64,000 nucleotides of DNA from Emiliania huxleyi CCMP1516. Taxonomy: Eukaryota > Haptophyta > Isochrysidales > Noelaerhabdaceae. Both the position numbers and the translations under genes were made by a program. Positions 19,025-28,959 of the stretch are shown piece by piece. The notes under the pieces are model-generated. The model saw only the letters and a program-made list of their open reading frames with translations. It searched no databases and was not told the DNA's origin. The stretch covers positions 698,272 to 762,271 of the forward strand of contig NW_005201287.1 in NCBI RefSeq assembly GCF_000372725.1. Direction: 5' to 3'. Each line of letters opens with the position of its first letter. Position 1 is the stretch's first letter.

Positions 19025-21099
19025 TCAGAGCTTCTCGAAGACAAAGAGGACCCCCTCTAGCTGCGCGCGCAGCACGAGCAGCGAGTCGTCGAGGAAGACG
19101 GGCGTGCAGGCGCTCAGCACGCGCAAGGCCTTGGCCTGCTTGTCGGCGGGCTCCCAATTGCGCCCGCCCGCGCTGAGGCGGTCTGCGCGTACCAGCAGCT
19201 GGCCGGCGGAGCCGACGCTCCACGAGCAGTCTGCGGTGACCGCGTCGACGCCGGCGAGGCCGCCGAGGAGCGAGAAGATCGAGCCCTCCCGCAGCGAGAC
19301 GGGCTCGACGAAGGAGAGGAGCCGGTAGCCAGCCTGTGTGTCCGCAGGCCGGGTGCGGGGTCTCCGCTGGAAAGGCACGTGCAGGGGGGCCGGCGGGGCG
19401 GAGGGAGGGGGGGGGGGGGGGGCTCCACCTCGCCGCTCTCGGTTTTCATCGTGAGTCGTCTGTGAGCTGTCTAGGAGGTGTCTACGAAGTGTCTAGGAGG
19501 TGTCTAGGAAGTGTCTAGGAAGTGTCTAGGAGGTGTCTAGGAAGTGTCTAGGAGGTGTCTAGGAAGTGTCTAGGAAGTGTCTAGGAGAGTGTCTAGGAAG
19601 TGTCTAGGGCGTGTCTAGGAAGTGTCTCGGAGAGTGTCTCGGAGAGTGTCTAGGAGAGTGCCTAGGAGAGTGTCTAGGAGATCGCCTCCGCCCGCCGCTC
19701 GATCTTCATCGTGAGCTGCGGCGTCTCGACGGCGGCGAAGTCCGCGGCGTAGCCGGTGAGGCCGCCGTTGCGGTGGAAGGCCTTTGACGTGGTGTAGCGC
19801 AGCTGCCACGCGCCGGGCAGGTCGTCGGAGAGGTGCCTAGTCTCAAGGGGCGGTCGCCTCTGGAGGAGTCGTCGCGCTGGGGCGGGCTCCAGCGAGAGAG
19901 GGTGCCAGTCGGGGCCGGCGGGGCTCCCCTCCTCCTCGAGCTCGGACACGATCTGGGACACGTCGGCAGCGTCCTCCGCCGACACGCGCGCGCCCCGCTC
20001 GGGCACCTGCGAGGGAGGGCGGGATGGGGACGAGCGGCTAGGGGGTGGCGGTGAGGGAGGCGCGGCGCAGGGGCCCTAGGGTGAGGGAGATCGGAGAGGG
20101 GGAGGAGCGCGCAAGAAGGGGGCTGGGGGAGATGTCTCGGCAGTGGCACACCTCGTCGAGCAGCTCGAGCAGCTCCAGCACGAGGTCCTCCTCTCCCCCC
20201 TCCCCCTCCTCCTCCCCCTCCTCCTCCCCCTCCTCCTCTGCACCCATGGCCGCCGCCACCTCCGCCGCAGCAGCAGCCTCGCTCGGAGTCACCACCGGCG
20301 GCACAGGCGTCGCCGTCACTGCAGGCGTCGCCGCCACCGGGGTAGCCGCCACCACCACAGCCGCCGCCGCCACAGGCGCTGCCGCCGCCGCCGCCACCGT
20401 AGCCACCGGAGCCGCCACCGGCGCCGCCGCCACGGGAGCCGCCGCCACCGGCGCTGCCGCCACTGGCGCTGCCGGCGTCGCCGTCACTGGCATCGCCACC
20501 ACCGGAGCCGCTGCCACGGGCATCACGGGCACGGGTGTCACCGGCACAGGCGCAGCCGAAGCCACTGGTGCAGGTGTCACCGGCACAGGTGCAGGCACAG
20601 ACGCAGGTGCCACTGGCACAGGTACAAGTGTCACCGGAACAGGCGTTGCCACGGGCGTTGCCGTCACTGCTGCCGCCGCCACAGGAGAGAGTGCCACGGG
20701 CGTGGCCGTCACCGTCACGGGCGCCGCCGTCACCGTCACGGGCGTCGCCGTCACGGACGCCACGGGCGCGGCAGGCACCGGCGCCACAGGCACTGGCGCA
20801 GGGGCTGCCGCCGCCGCTGTCGCCACCGCCGGTGCTGGTGCTGCTGCCGGTGACGGCGAACGCCCGCGGGACGCTGCTGCCGGCGCTCGGGGTCCCTTCT
20901 TCTTGCCGCCCTTATTCTTCTTTGCGAGCAGCACGACTGGCCGCGAGCGATGCCCCTCCCTGTGCATCGGCCCAGCGCAGGAAGCATCCGAGCCGCCAGC
21001 CGCATGCCCGCCTCTGCTGAGCGCCCATGAGCCTCGCGCGTCGCGCGGCGCCAGTGCCGGGGCGAACGCAAGCGCCGAGGCGATTGCGACCAGCCACAT
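19025..21099 (-). CDS. Plastid-lipid-associated protein (PAP/fibrillin) with bipartite presequence
   Basis: Fibrillins coat plastoglobules and thylakoid lipids. Exon 1 (21099-20152) starts MWLVAIASALAFAPALAPRD: a signal peptide whose cleavage region carries A-F-A-P, the motif used for import into red complex plastids. About 190 residues of Ala-Pro-Val-Thr low-complexity repeats follow, then an acidic stretch ending ELLELLDE. Exon 2 starts at 20006 (VPERGARVSAEDA) and holds the fibrillin core (DLPGAWQLRYTTSKAFHR, GYAADFAAVETPQLTMK). The last exon (19333-19025) gives AGYRLLSFVEPVSLREG and ends FLDDSLLVLRAQLEGVLFVF, matching the family's C-terminal (L/Y)LDxxLRI..G..G.LFVL. The exon 2 - exon 3 border is uncertain because of a minisatellite and a copied exon edge at 19438-19715. 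Plastid location is inferred. Confidence 0.75.
19438..19715 (-). repeat. GTGTCTAGGA minisatellite inside intron, flanked by exon-edge copies
   Basis: Between 19456 and about 19690 the plus strand is an array of GTGTCTAGGA(A/G) units of 10 to 11 bp. On the minus strand the words CTCACGATGAA plus seven more bases occur on both sides (19698-19715 and 19438-19455, 3 mismatches in 18). The array therefore sits between two copies of coding sequence, like the introner cases. Confidence 0.7.
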
Positions 21100-21741
21100 T
21101 GTTGAGGCTGGAGAGCCGAGGCTCGGACGAAAAAAATCCTCTTCTTCGCAGTCTGGAGGCGGGGGGCGAACCAAGTACGATAGAGAAACCACGGAATCGT
21201 AGCCCGATTCGCACGATCGACTGTGCCGTCGATTATCCGGCCCGCCGGCTGCGGGCTAGGTGCGCTTCATTGCTCCCCGGCCCCCCTAAGTGAGAGAGAG
21301 AGAGATTTTTATTAACCAACAAGAAATCACGACTCTCACAGTAATTTGGGCTCGGCAGCTTGTTAGCCCTCAGCCGAAGCTGGGGCCGGTCCCGTAGCCG
21401 AGAGAGCCCGCGCCGATGAGTTCGACGCGGTCGGGGGGGCCTGCGGAGAGGCCAGCGAGTTGGCGATCGCTGTACTTCTAAGTGTGAGGTTACCGACTGC
21501 ACTCCAAGTGCTCCAAAAACTCAGAAAACCATTCCCTGCCCGCTAGACTGCTTTTTGTGCGTACCTACACGGCTACGCGCGTCTCGACGTCTGTGTCGAG
21601 TCATGCAGCGGCCAAGCTAGCCCAGGGAGGCCAGGACCAGCATCCCCGTGAACAGGGATCGCCCCGAGGAAGAGAGACGCAGCAAACTGACGCGAAGTTC
21701 GCAACAGGTAATCGGGCGGCGCTCTGGGAAGGGTACTCACT
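21100..21741. other. Intergenic with dispersed repeat
   Basis: The promoter side of the fibrillin gene and 3' side of the F-box-like gene. 21306-21362 (minus) shares about 50 bases with 38994-39045, including CAAGCTGCCGAGCCCAAAT and GTGATTTCTTGTTGGT, next to a (GA)n run. No gene is supported. Confidence 0.6.
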
Positions 21742-23163
21742 CTATTCGCCCTCTTCGCTCTCATCGCTCGAGGCACCCTCGAACTCCGGGTCGATCCCAC
21801 CGTAAGGAGGAGCAGACGCGGCATCGTGGAGCAGAATGCTCCAGTCGCCGTCCTGAGTCTCACGCCAGCCGCAATTTCGGAATAGCCTTCGTCGGCCGCT
21901 TGACAGAGTCACGGTCGTCGAGTCGGCTTGCAGACGCGCCGGCTTGGGAAAGTGGACGAAAACCCATTCCGTGATGGAGCGCAGCAGTTGTTCAGTAACC
22001 AAGACGTCATCGAGGTCGGAGCTGTCGATGCTTTCGATGGTCGGCCCGACACGCTCGTAGTGCTCGTAGTCACAATTACAGTAGCCCAGGACAGAGCGTC
22101 CCTTGACGTCGCCCATCGGCCCCCGCCGCAGCTCAAAGATCGCACGGGGTTCGCGATCGTTCATTTCGCCCTCGCTTTCCATCAGAGCTCGTGCAGCTTT
22201 AGGGTCTTCTGTCAACGGTCTGCCATCTGGGAAGACGCACCCCTCACACACACCAGCCTCCGGTTCGATAGTTTCGCTGCACCAGCAGCACCTCTCGACG
22301 ATCTGAGTCTGGAAGACCACAATGTCCGCGTGCGGTGCAAGGCATGGCAAGCGCCACGAGTCGCGAGTGTGACCTTGGGTCGGAGCCTCTTGGGTGTCGA
22401 CTTGGTGGCCTTGTCCGAGTCGCGGTTGTGACCTGGTCCGAGTCGCGAGCGTCTCCCACACATTGACTGGCAGGGGTTGTGAAAGCGCCACCAGCCACTC
22501 GTCACTCAGGTCTCGCGTCGGAAGCTCGAACCCGCAAACAGGCGCCAAAGAATGCAGGCCGAGGCACTGACAGAGCCAGAGCTTGACTGCCCTCGGCATC
22601 GTCGCTGGCAGCTCCAACATCGTCGCGTCGCTATGGCAGCCACCGATTCCCGCACCACAGATTTTCTCTCCGTCATGTCCAAGGGGGAGGTGGTCGATAT
22701 CACTCAGGTAGAGAAGAGACCCTTGAGGGTCAACCTTTCGGAGTATTCGTTTTATCTTTCGAATGATTCCGCCGATTGTGCCACTGCTTTCGTCATCCGC
22801 AAGTTGAAGATAGAGAAGGCACACGCCAGCGATGTTGTTGTGCAGCAAGCTGTCGAGGCGCTGTGCCCAGGTGGGGTGCAGGAGTATGCTGACTGGTGCC
22901 CCGCCATGAGGGGAGTACTCACCGATGCGGTCTTGAAGCAGGGCTCGTGTGGCGCGCTCGGCGCGCTCTTGGGCGGCGTGGCGCATCCATGTGGAGACTT
23001 GCGACGCGCGGCCAAGAGTCCCCGTGTCTGTCACGCCGGAGCAGTGGCACATGAAAGACATGACATGGCGAAGCAGCTCCACCGGCAGGTCAGGAAGCTC
23101 CACAGGCGGACCGGTCAGCTCCACAGGCGGCTCGGGCAGCTCCACGCGCGGACCGGGCATCAT
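21742..23163 (-). CDS. F-box-like protein of unknown function
   Basis: A 473-residue single-exon protein. The N-terminus has a short repeat (PPVELP / PPVELT) leading into LPDLPVELLRHVMSFM, which resembles the start of an F-box, the Skp1-binding motif of SCF ubiquitin ligases. The rest has no domain I know; it holds a Cys cluster (ERCCWCSETIEPEAGVCEGC) and an acidic tail (SSDESEEGE). The F-box reading rests on one helix, so it is tentative. Confidence 0.55.
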   Translation of the reverse strand: MMPGPRVELPEPPVELTGPPVELPDLPVELLRHVMSFMCHCSGVTDTGTLGRASQVSTWMRHAAQERAERATRALLQDRIGEYSPHGGAPVSILLHPTWAQRLDSLLHNNIAGVCLLYLQLADDESSGTIGGIIRKIKRILRKVDPQGSLLYLSDIDHLPLGHDGEKICGAGIGGCHSDATMLELPATMPRAVKLWLCQCLGLHSLAPVCGFELPTRDLSDEWLVALSQPLPVNVWETLATRTRSQPRLGQGHQVDTQEAPTQGHTRDSWRLPCLAPHADIVVFQTQIVERCCWCSETIEPEAGVCEGCVFPDGRPLTEDPKAARALMESEGEMNDREPRAIFELRRGPMGDVKGRSVLGYCNCDYEHYERVGPTIESIDSSDLDDVLVTEQLLRSITEWVFVHFPKPARLQADSTTVTLSSGRRRLFRNCGWRETQDGDWSILLHDAASAPPYGGIDPEFEGASSDESEEGE

Positions 23164-23387
23164 TTCAGTAGAGACTTCGGGGACGCACGACGGACGGCGC
23201 GAGCCGCGAGCCCAGAACTTGACTCTGTGTTCACCGGACCAGGTCTACATCATCGATCGAAAATCTCTGTCGCGCGCTCCCCGCTCACCTGGCCAATCTC
23301 AACCAATAAACTTCTCTCATCTCCCAATCTCAGACGAAGATAAACAACCGCGCCACGGCCAACGCAGTTACCATAGACACGAGATAT

Positions 23388-24860
23388 TCAACCAAACCGC
23401 CTCACAGCCTGCGGCATCACAAAGTCCATCCAGCAGTCCTTCAGACTCACCGCCGACCCCCGCCGATCGTCAAAGAGCGGCTCTCTCGCGAGCAGCTCCC
23501 CCAGCAGCAGCAGCTGCACCGCGCGCTTCCGGCAAGCCTCCGGGAAAAGCTCGTGGTTGTGCGGCGACCACGGCTCCGCCGCTCGCAGCACGAGGTGCGC
23601 CGGCGAGCCGTCGGCCGCGGGCGGGTCGGCTGCTCGCATCTCGCGCGCGATCGAGAGGGGCGTGGGCGGGGGCGGATCTGCGGCGATCGCCGCCGCCAGC
23701 CGCGCAACGAGCACCGGCTTGAGGCCATCGGTGGGCAGGCTCCGCTCTGCGAGCGCTTCGCGCAGCTTGCGCACGGTCAGTCTTGCGGGCGACGGGACGC
23801 GCGCCGCGGCGAGCACGTCCGCGCCGGCGCGCAGCTCGGCCCTCGCCCGCTCGGCGCCGATGATGGCGAGGTGGTGCAGCGGCGTCGTCCAGCGGCTGCT
23901 GAGCGACAGCCAAGCGACCACCTCCATGTGGTTCTGGTTGCGCGCCATCCCCTCCGCATCCCCGCGGAGGCCGTTCCACGTGATGGCGCGAGCAGCGCCG
24001 TAGCTGGAGGCGACCTGAACGCAGCGCAAGTGGCCCCAGCAGCAGGCGACGAGCAGCGGCGTGAGGCCGTCCCTCGCCCGATTCACCGTCGCGCCCGCGG
24101 CGAGCAGCACAGCGGCAACCTCCGCGTGGCCGCTCACGCAAGCGACGAGCAGCGGAGTGGCGCCGTTTGACCTAACCTGGTTGACGTTTGCTCCCCCGGC
24201 GAGGAGGGCAGAGACGACGTCGGCGTGTCCCCTCTCGCAGGCGATGAGCAGCGGCGTCGAGCCGCTATTGGTCGGCTGGTCCACCGCTACGACTGACGGC
24301 CTAGAGGTGGGCTTGTGGTCGAGCAGCAACTTGGCGATGCACGCCCGGCCCTCCTTGCAGGCGGCGTACAACGGTGTGACGCCCGTGTTTGTCCTCCGGT
24401 CGACGGCCGCGCCCGCAACGATGAGGGCGGAGGCGATCTGCGTGTAGCCAAAATGACAGGCGAAAATAAGAGGCGTGAAGCCATTGTTGGTCGCCTGGTC
24501 CACCGCTTGGCCGGACGCGAGCAGCGCCTCCACCCTGGGCCTATCCCCCAGCCGCACGGCAGTCACCAGGTTGGTGTCGCTGTTGTCGATGAGCTGGCAG
24601 ATGTTGAGGTCCCACTTGACAATCACCGTCCGGCCCGGCAGCGTCTTTGTGAACCTGGACGAGTGGTGACCGCACACACACGGCACCGGGAACTTGATGC
24701 TAGAGCCGGGCGAGAAGTCGCGCGGCAGGATGATGCGGAGCTTGGCGATGTGCGGCATCGCAACGTCCTCCTTTGCGAAGGCCCTCTCCCACTCCAGCGG
24801 CAACTCGCTCTCGTGCATCAGATGGGGAGGGGCGAGGGTCACCAGATTCGGGGCCGCCAT
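23388..24860 (-). CDS. Ankyrin-repeat protein with SAP-like motif
   Basis: A 490-residue protein from MAAPNLVTLAPP; the frame is open upstream to 25190. A WD/PHD-free N-terminal part (LRIILPRDFSPGSSIKF) precedes five or six ankyrin repeats (NNGFTPLIFACHFGYTQIAS; NTGVTPLYAACKEGRACIAK; NSGSTPLLIACERGHADVVS; SNGATPLLVACVSGHAEVAA). A SAP-like helix pair follows (LTVRKLREALAERSLPTDGL). The C-terminal block (SPHNHELFPEACRKRAVQLL ... DFVMPQAV) is one I associate with large haptophyte ankyrin families, where it may act like a PRANC/F-box tail. That comparison is from memory. Partner and role are unknown. Confidence 0.7.
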   Translation of the reverse strand: MAAPNLVTLAPPHLMHESELPLEWERAFAKEDVAMPHIAKLRIILPRDFSPGSSIKFPVPCVCGHHSSRFTKTLPGRTVIVKWDLNICQLIDNSDTNLVTAVRLGDRPRVEALLASGQAVDQATNNGFTPLIFACHFGYTQIASALIVAGAAVDRRTNTGVTPLYAACKEGRACIAKLLLDHKPTSRPSVVAVDQPTNSGSTPLLIACERGHADVVSALLAGGANVNQVRSNGATPLLVACVSGHAEVAAVLLAAGATVNRARDGLTPLLVACCWGHLRCVQVASSYGAARAITWNGLRGDAEGMARNQNHMEVVAWLSLSSRWTTPLHHLAIIGAERARAELRAGADVLAAARVPSPARLTVRKLREALAERSLPTDGLKPVLVARLAAAIAADPPPPTPLSIAREMRAADPPAADGSPAHLVLRAAEPWSPHNHELFPEACRKRAVQLLLLGELLAREPLFDDRRGSAVSLKDCWMDFVMPQAVRRFG

Positions 24861-25213
24861 CGATGGACGGGCCGGCGCTGCGCGCGCAATGGGGAGGTGT
24901 CGCTCCGAGCGTTTCGCCCTAGCTAGAAGGGGGCGCCGCCGGCCAACGGGCCGACGATTGACGTTTCGCACCACAATACCTCGCAGTGCTTTGTTATAAG
25001 ACAAAGTACACGACAGCTCCATTCGACCAACCATACAACAACCCATGTCCATGTCCATGTCATGTGCATGCACACCAAACACCCCTCCGACCCCCTGTAT
25101 GGGCCACAGACGGGCATTGCACGCAAGCATCTCATTGCTACTCTTGCTACTACTTCGCCGTGGAGCTAGCACCGCTGCCTCACGAGCCACAGCCCGTTAG
25201 TACCTCTGCCTTG

Positions 25214-26095
25214 CTACATGGTCATGGTGGTGCGCTCGAGCTCCTTGAGGGCCGCCTTGTGTGCGGCGACTTCGATGTTGGACATGTGCACCAGCACAGC
25301 CTGAGTGAGACCAAACGGCTCCAGCTTGTAGTCATCGAGGATCTCCTCGAAGAGCTTGCGGGCATCTACCTCGTTCTCCTCGGAGAAGAAGACGATGCGC
25401 GAGCGGAAAGAGCGGCGAAACATCTGCTTGAGCCTGGCGCGGTAGGTCTCAATCTGGCCGCGCGCGGTGAGGGAGAGGTGCTTGTCGAGCTTCTTGTATT
25501 CGGTGAACCAGCCAGACGTCTTGTTGACGGCGTCAGCAATCCAGCCACCTGGCAGTTCGACCTCGGTCTCGTCCTCGATCGAGAGCATGTCCCTGACGAT
25601 GGACTCGCGCTGCACGCGCGCCTTGGTCTCGGGCGGCAGCACAGCGTGGCCCTCCTCCTTGCGGACCCGCTCCTCGCGGCGCTCCAGCGCCTCGAGCTGC
25701 GCCGTCTTGGACTCCGACTTGGAGATAATGAGGATCTTCCTCCCAGCTTTGCACGGATACTGAACGACAAAGCCGTTCCTGCCTCGATTGTCGCGGTGGT
25801 GCTCGAGGTCAATGGCACGGGCGCCTTTGCGGATGCCTACGACTTTGTCCACGCGCCACATGCCACCGATCTTAAGAGCGACTTTCATCCCCACCTTTGC
25901 TGGGTTTGGCCCGTTTTCGTCCGTGAGGCGAGGCAATGCCGCCGGCGGCTCAGTCCAATCAAGTTGTGCGCCGGCGGCGGCGGCGGCGAGCGCCTTCTCG
26001 CTGGGAGGATCGGCGTCCGGCTTGGGCGGCGGAGCCTTGACGGCGGTGCCGGGGGCCTCGTTCTCGGTGGCGGGCGGGAGGGCGTCGGTCGACAT
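25214..26095 (-). CDS. Conserved-looking soluble protein, function unknown
   Basis: A 293-residue single-exon frame starting MSTDALPPATENEAP. After a disordered Ala/Pro-rich start there is a small beta-like segment (VGMKVALKIGGMWRVDKVVG) reminiscent of SH3/KOW-type folds. A charged helical part follows (TAQLEALERREERVRKEEGH; RQIETYRARLKQMFRRSFRS), ending LKELERTTMTM. I recognise no family. Coding bias and length support a real gene. Confidence 0.6.
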   Translation of the reverse strand: MSTDALPPATENEAPGTAVKAPPPKPDADPPSEKALAAAAAGAQLDWTEPPAALPRLTDENGPNPAKVGMKVALKIGGMWRVDKVVGIRKGARAIDLEHHRDNRGRNGFVVQYPCKAGRKILIISKSESKTAQLEALERREERVRKEEGHAVLPPETKARVQRESIVRDMLSIEDETEVELPGGWIADAVNKTSGWFTEYKKLDKHLSLTARGQIETYRARLKQMFRRSFRSRIVFFSEENEVDARKLFEEILDDYKLEPFGLTQAVLVHMSNIEVAAHKAALKELERTTMTM

Positions 26096-27167
26096 GCTGG
26101 TGCGAAGAAGCGTGTTAGGACAACGGTCTTCAGGGGGGGGGGGGGGGCGAAGCTCGCAATTCTTTTGAGCTGTCGCAACACGGACACACACACATGACTT
26201 GTATTTTATTATTTTTTGTCGATAATAATAATTCTCGGGTGTTCACAGCACACTGGCACGACAAGGGCGCAGACTGGCGCGGACTGGCACACAAAAAAAG
26301 AAGGGAAGCTGACATTAGTGCCACCCTCCCGCGGGTTTTTTCTTTCTTTTCGCCGCGGCCTTTGAGAGCGATGGCCGCAGCGCTCGTGGTGGAGGTTGGA
26401 GGCAGGAGGTCACGCCCCATCCAGAGCGCCGTCGTCGCCGGGTTTTTGGCCCCCGGGTCGTCGCCCGACGGTTGCTGCGCGGGGCAGCAGACCATCGGAC
26501 GGCGCGACGACGCCCCGTCCGGCACGCTCCCCCCTCCACCCGGCTATTGCCGCACGAGCGCCCTCAGCGGCGGAATTTTTCCCTCGCGCTTCCTTTTTGT
26601 TGTTTTGAGCTTAGCCTTCGATGTTATGAAAACAAACGCTTTGTTGTTTTTGAGCTTAGCCTTCGATGTTAGGAAACAAAGCAAGGTTTGTTGTTTTCCC
26701 TATTAAAACTCCTGGGCTCTCAATGCCTAGCCCGCCGTCAGCCGCGGCCCGCATGTCCAGACAGTGCGGGCCTCGACGCCACACTAGGTCCATAGGGATT
26801 GGATTGAAGCCTGGCTCGTCTCGAAGGTGAGGTACCGAGGCCCTGAAATATCTAACGTAGTTGATGTGTATTAGGTATGTTGTCGGCAAAACAAGACACA
26901 GAGCTCACACAGACAGAATCACAGCGGGAGGAAAGCGGCGAGTCGCAATTCCTGGGGTCGTTGTTGATGTATGTTGTTGGCAGCACGAGAGAGGAGCCTT
27001 CCAAAAAATAATAAAATACTCTCACAGCACACTGGCACGACAAGGGCGCAGACTGGCGCGGACTGGCACACAAATAAAAGAGAAGGGAAGCTGACATTAG
27101 TGCCATCGCCGCGGCCTCCCATCCCTGAGGTGGTTTTTCTTTCTTTTCGCCGCGGCCTTTGAGAGCG
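26096..27167. repeat. Duplicated promoter/5' region and 44-bp tandem repeat
   Basis: About 26244-26400 and 27022-27200 are copies of each other: both run from CACAGCACACTGGCACG through GGGAAGCTGACATTAGTGCC and TTTTTCTTTCTTTTCGCCGC to a Met start (MAA-ALVV). The second copy drives the gene at 27168; the first leads only to a short frame (26371-26706). Between them, 26596-26683 holds two copies of a 44-bp unit (TTGTTGTTTTGAGCTTAGCC, TTCGATGTTA). Confidence 0.7.
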
Positions 27168-27774
27168 ATGGCCGCAGTGGCCGCAGCGCTCGTGGTGGGC
27201 ACTGCTGCCTTCGCACGCAATCTTGCTAAATTTCCTGTGTGCTGCTCGACGACATGCTCGTGGTCGTGCTCGAGGCTGGCCGGAGGCGTGCTGGTGGTGG
27301 TGGCTCCGCCTTCGCAGGTGGTGGCTCCGCCTTCGCAATCGCTGGTGCACTCACGCCTCCGGCACCGGACAAACAGTGCCGTGATGACCCTCCCGTCCCA
27401 ACGTCGCCCGGCCATGGCGAGGCGCCATGCAGCGGTGGTTTGCACAGACTACACCACGGCCGCTGTGACCTTCTTCTCCAACGTGCGCGTGCCGGCCACA
27501 CTGGTGGCTGCGACCGCAATCAAGGAGGCGTTCGTGCTTGTGAGTGTCCCACGCGACCTGGCGGCCTCGCAAGGATGGCGCATCCTGCGGCGGTGCTACA
27601 CGCTGCTGATGCTCTTCTCCTTCAGCGAGGAGCTGTCCTGTGTCTTCATCTCCACGGGAGCGATGATGCTGCTGCAGAGTGGCACGCTCGACACCAAAGC
27701 CCCGTCGCTCGTCGCATTGCTGGCGCGTGAGAGTGATACAGAAGTAGCATGCTGGTGGGTGATGAGATTTCCAT

Positions 27775-27871
<97 letters not shown>

Positions 27872-28481
27872 CCTGCCTCACACACACTAGCCCTCCCTCT
27901 CCGCCAGGTGCGAGAGCTCGAGTACGAGTACGTCTCGGTGCGGCACCACTTCATCACCGGCGAGTCGCCTCCCCCTCCCGGCGGTGTCAGACCTGTCCCA
28001 TGACGCGTCCAACACACGTTCCCTTCCAGGCGTGCTCTCGTTGATGTTTGCGCAGGCGCTGCGCGCGCGGCAGGCGCTACCGCTGCCAGCCCTCGCGCGT
28101 TAACCCCAACCCGACATGAAGAAACAACCCGCAACAACCCGCACCGAACCCTGCCAGGCACTCCGCTACCAGCCAGCCCTCGCGCGTGCAGCCATGTTCG
28201 CCGTCTGCTCTTCGGCCGCTTCGCTGCTCACGTACTCCAACGCGCGCACCATCACATACGGTGGCTACGCCGGGATGGCCCTCCGCTTCTGCGTGCTTCA
28301 CCTCCGGCTGATGGCCTCCTACGCCCGGCTCGCACACCCGCTCGCCCTGATCGGGATCGCCTCCTCGGTCCTCGCGCTGGTCTTTGCGATTCAGGCGACG
28401 CACGAGCCGACCCACGCGCCGCCCGAGGAGCGCCGCTTGGGCTGGGGGCTAGAGATGCCGGCCGCGCGCCGCCGTGGCTGA
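27168..28481 (+). CDS. Multipass membrane protein of unknown function
   Basis: Exons 27168-27722, 27908-27959, 28030-28100 and 28188-28481 join in frame to 323 residues. Two introns need GC donors (27723, 27960), and the third is bounded by a 16-bp duplication. The protein has an N-terminal segment (VTFFSNVRVPATLVAATAIK) and hydrophobic helices (YTLLMLFSFSEELSCVFIST, LSLMFAQALRARQ, MFAVCSSAASLLTYS, PLALIGIASSVLALVFAIQA). The FF(S/A)N-x-R-x-P-A-x-L block recalls small membrane-protein families I have seen in diatoms and haptophytes, but I cannot name one. Its 5' region is the second copy of a duplicated promoter. The first intron is largely a (CA)n tract. Confidence 0.6.
27773..27868 (+). repeat. 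(CA)n microsatellite
   Basis: About 48 CA units, interrupted once by CG, inside the first intron of the membrane-protein gene. Confidence 0.95.
28085..28187 (+). repeat. Intron with 16-bp flanking duplication, no canonical splice sites in register
   Basis: GCCAGCCCTCGCGCGT occurs at 28085-28100 and 28172-28187. Removing one 87-bp period restores LPALARAAMFAVCSS across the joint. No GT-AG or GC-AG pair fits the register of the duplication. Confidence 0.65.
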
Positions 28482-28701
28482 GGCGGGCCTGACCGCGGCC
28501 GAGGACGTATAAGTCGTGCAACACACGACACCGGCACCGCGGAGAGTCTCTAATCGCCGCCGCCACACACGACACCGCGAGGAGTCTCTCCAGTAATCAA
28601 ATGAGAGCACTGGGGTCGACCATTCCTCTTTGGTTCGCAGGTCTTGTTTTATTCGCTCAGAGACAGGGTGCGCCGCAAGCAGCGCAGCGAACCTTGGGCT
28701 T

Positions 28702-28959
28702 CTAACCCGCGTCCTTTGACTGACGCTCCTCCCACTGCCTCCTTACAAGCTCGCCTATGCCCGCAGGGCCGTCCGGCTCCGCCGCTCTCCGCTCCGCCTC
28801 TTTGCGCACCACGACGCTGTAGAAGTTGGTGTCCTTGATCCAGACCTTGATCATGAAGAACTCCATCGCCGCGCCCAACGCCGCGCTGGAGCAGACGAGA
28901 AACGCGGCGCGGCGAGGCGGCAAGCCCGTCAGCCGGGTGATGAACGGGAGTGCCGCCAT
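28702..28959 (-). CDS. SMIM4/UQCC5-like mitochondrial inner-membrane peptide
   Basis: An 85-residue frame starting MAALPFITRLTG. The core AALGAAMEFFMIKVWIKDTN followed by FYSVVVRKEAERR closely follows the vertebrate SMIM4 (UQCC5) pattern G-x-x-M-E-W/F-x-M-I-K-V ... F-Y-x-V-x-x-R-K-x-x-E-R. That protein is an assembly factor for respiratory complex III. One transmembrane helix precedes the motif. The same frame is open upstream to 29691 with Cys pairs (CHARGCTRCG, CPRC) but no similarity I know; the sequence just before 28959 looks like a 5' leader. Confidence 0.65.
   Translation of the reverse strand: MAALPFITRLTGLPPRRAAFLVCSSAALGAAMEFFMIKVWIKDTNFYSVVVRKEAERRAAEPDGPAGIGELVRRQWEERQSKDAG

Noticed and set aside
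20045..21202. Plus-strand Ala/Thr/Gly-rich frame
   Set aside because: Antisense of the fibrillin linker; the minus strand has the presequence and conserved fibrillin blocks.
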